Assembly (NCBI GenBank): GCA_029879605.1
Contig: JAOUQA010000136.1
Span: 1 to 6,121 of the forward strand
Origin: Gammaproteobacteria bacterium
GTDB lineage: Bacteria; Pseudomonadota; Gammaproteobacteria; SZUA-229
Direction: 5' to 3'
DNA length: 6,121 nucleotides
The position numbers and the translations under genes are program-made. The notes beneath the pieces are model-generated. The model saw nothing but the letters and a program-made list of their open reading frames with translations. It was not told the origin of the DNA and ran no database searches. This document shows positions 5,459-6,121 of the stretch, in pieces (the first letter of the stretch is position 1; every line of letters starts with the position of its first letter).

Positions 5459-6121
5459 ATGGCTGATTCAGTTCAAATATGCCTGGTTCAGGAAAGTTTT
5501 CTGGTAGGTGATATCCATGGCAATTGTCTAAAAATTATTAAGCTGGTCGACCAGGCTCGCAAGGCTGGTGCGGATATCGTTGTTTTCCCTGAACTGGCCG
5601 TCACGGGTTATCCTCCTGAAGATCTTTTATTGCGAGATTCATTTATTACACAGAATGCACAGGCAGTGCAAGATATAGTGCAGGCAGCTAAAGGTATTGA
5701 CCTGGTACTTGGTGCACCTCGCAGTGAGTCTGGTGTTTTATATAATTCGGCAATCTGGGCGAGAGATGGTGAAATACTGGCCTGTTATGATAAGTACACC
5801 CTGCCAAATTATGCTGTGTTTGATGAGAAACGTTATTTCAAAGCAGGTAGTCAGCCTGTAGTTGTTGATGTGAAGGGTCTCCGTTTGGGTCTAAGTATCT
5901 GTGAAGATGTATGGATTCCCGGGCCAGCACAGGAGGCAAAAGAAAAGGGAGCTGACGCTGTACTGGTACTGAATGCTTCGCCCTATCATAGCGGTAAATT
6001 TAAAGAGCGTGTTGATAATCTAAAACTCAGAAACAATGAGACAGGCCTGCCATTTTTTTATGTCAATTTAATGGGCGGTCAGGATGAGCTGGTATTTGAT
6101 GGTGAATCTCTGGTAATCGAT
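5459..6121 (+). CDS. nadE: Glutamine-dependent NAD+ synthetase, N-terminal glutaminase domain (runs off right edge)
   Basis: The first 221 codons of a gene continuing past the right edge. It belongs to the two-domain NAD+ synthetases (usually about 540-570 residues) that make NAD+ from deamido-NAD+, ATP and glutamine. The visible part is the nitrilase-fold amidase that releases ammonia from glutamine. The catalytic triad is visible: Glu45 in FPELAVTGYPPEDLL, Lys112 in DKYTLPNYAVFDEKRYF, and nucleophile Cys148 in SICEDVW. NASPYHSGK (172-180) and FYVNLMGGQDELVFDG (200-215) are also characteristic. The synthetase domain lies outside the window. ATG at 5459 is preferred; an in-frame GTG at 5453 would add two residues, and neither has a strong ribosome binding site. 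Its link to the pilus genes is probably just chromosomal neighbourhood. Confidence 0.93.
   Translation, partial: MADSVQICLVQESFLVGDIHGNCLKIIKLVDQARKAGADIVVFPELAVTGYPPEDLLLRDSFITQNAQAVQDIVQAAKGIDLVLGAPRSESGVLYNSAIWARDGEILACYDKYTLPNYAVFDEKRYFKAGSQPVVVDVKGLRLGLSICEDVWIPGPAQEAKEKGADAVLVLNASPYHSGKFKERVDNLKLRNNETGLPFFYVNLMGGQDELVFDGESLVID

Noticed and set aside
1..6121. Mobile element, CRISPR or toxin-antitoxin content
   Set aside because: I saw no regularly spaced direct repeats, transposase or integrase motifs, terminal inverted repeats or paired small toxin-antitoxin genes on reading both strands.

Overview
The window is a type IV pilus (T4P) locus from a gammaproteobacterium. The pilin, the PilS/PilR two-component system and PilB all have the same domain layout as their Pseudomonas-type counterparts. 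Moderate-to-low GC, AT-rich intergenic regions and a PP0621-type gene beside pilS fit a non-enteric gammaproteobacterium. I cannot name the genus from sequence alone.

Layout from left to right. Bases 1-337 (minus) hold the N-terminal 112 codons of the pilus extension ATPase PilB, which runs off the left edge. Bases 338-624 are intergenic and carry a strong intrinsic terminator for pilA and a weak candidate pilB promoter. Bases 625-1059 (minus) encode a major type IVa prepilin, PilA. Bases 1060-1347 are the pilA control region: a good ribosome binding site, a leader of about 90 nt with two small hairpins, a sigma-54 -24/-12 promoter, a perfect match to the IHF consensus, and a cluster of TGTCA half-sites including a 9-bp palindrome that is the likely PilR enhancer. 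Bases 1348-2703 (minus) encode PilR. Bases 2819-3553 (plus) encode a TfpX/TfpZ-family pilin accessory membrane protein. Bases 3565-5166 (minus) encode the PilS sensor kinase. Bases 5153-5398 (minus) encode a small membrane-anchored, cysteine-containing PP0621-family protein that overlaps the pilS start. Bases 5459-6121 (plus) encode the glutaminase half of a glutamine-dependent NAD+ synthetase, which runs off the right edge.

How it works together (family knowledge plus inference): PilS in the inner membrane senses the pilin pool and controls PilR phosphorylation. PilR binds the upstream enhancer and, helped by IHF bending, activates RNA polymerase-sigma-54 at pilA. Prepilin is processed and assembled by the T4P machine powered by PilB, with the TfpX/Z-like protein aiding pilin stability or assembly. 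The unusual part is the arrangement. The normally adjacent pilS and pilR are separated by the opposite-strand accessory gene, with only 11 bp and no visible terminator between that gene and the pilS end. This implies independent pilR expression and possible antisense crosstalk. I did not find a CRISPR array, tRNA, rRNA, insertion sequence or phage element.
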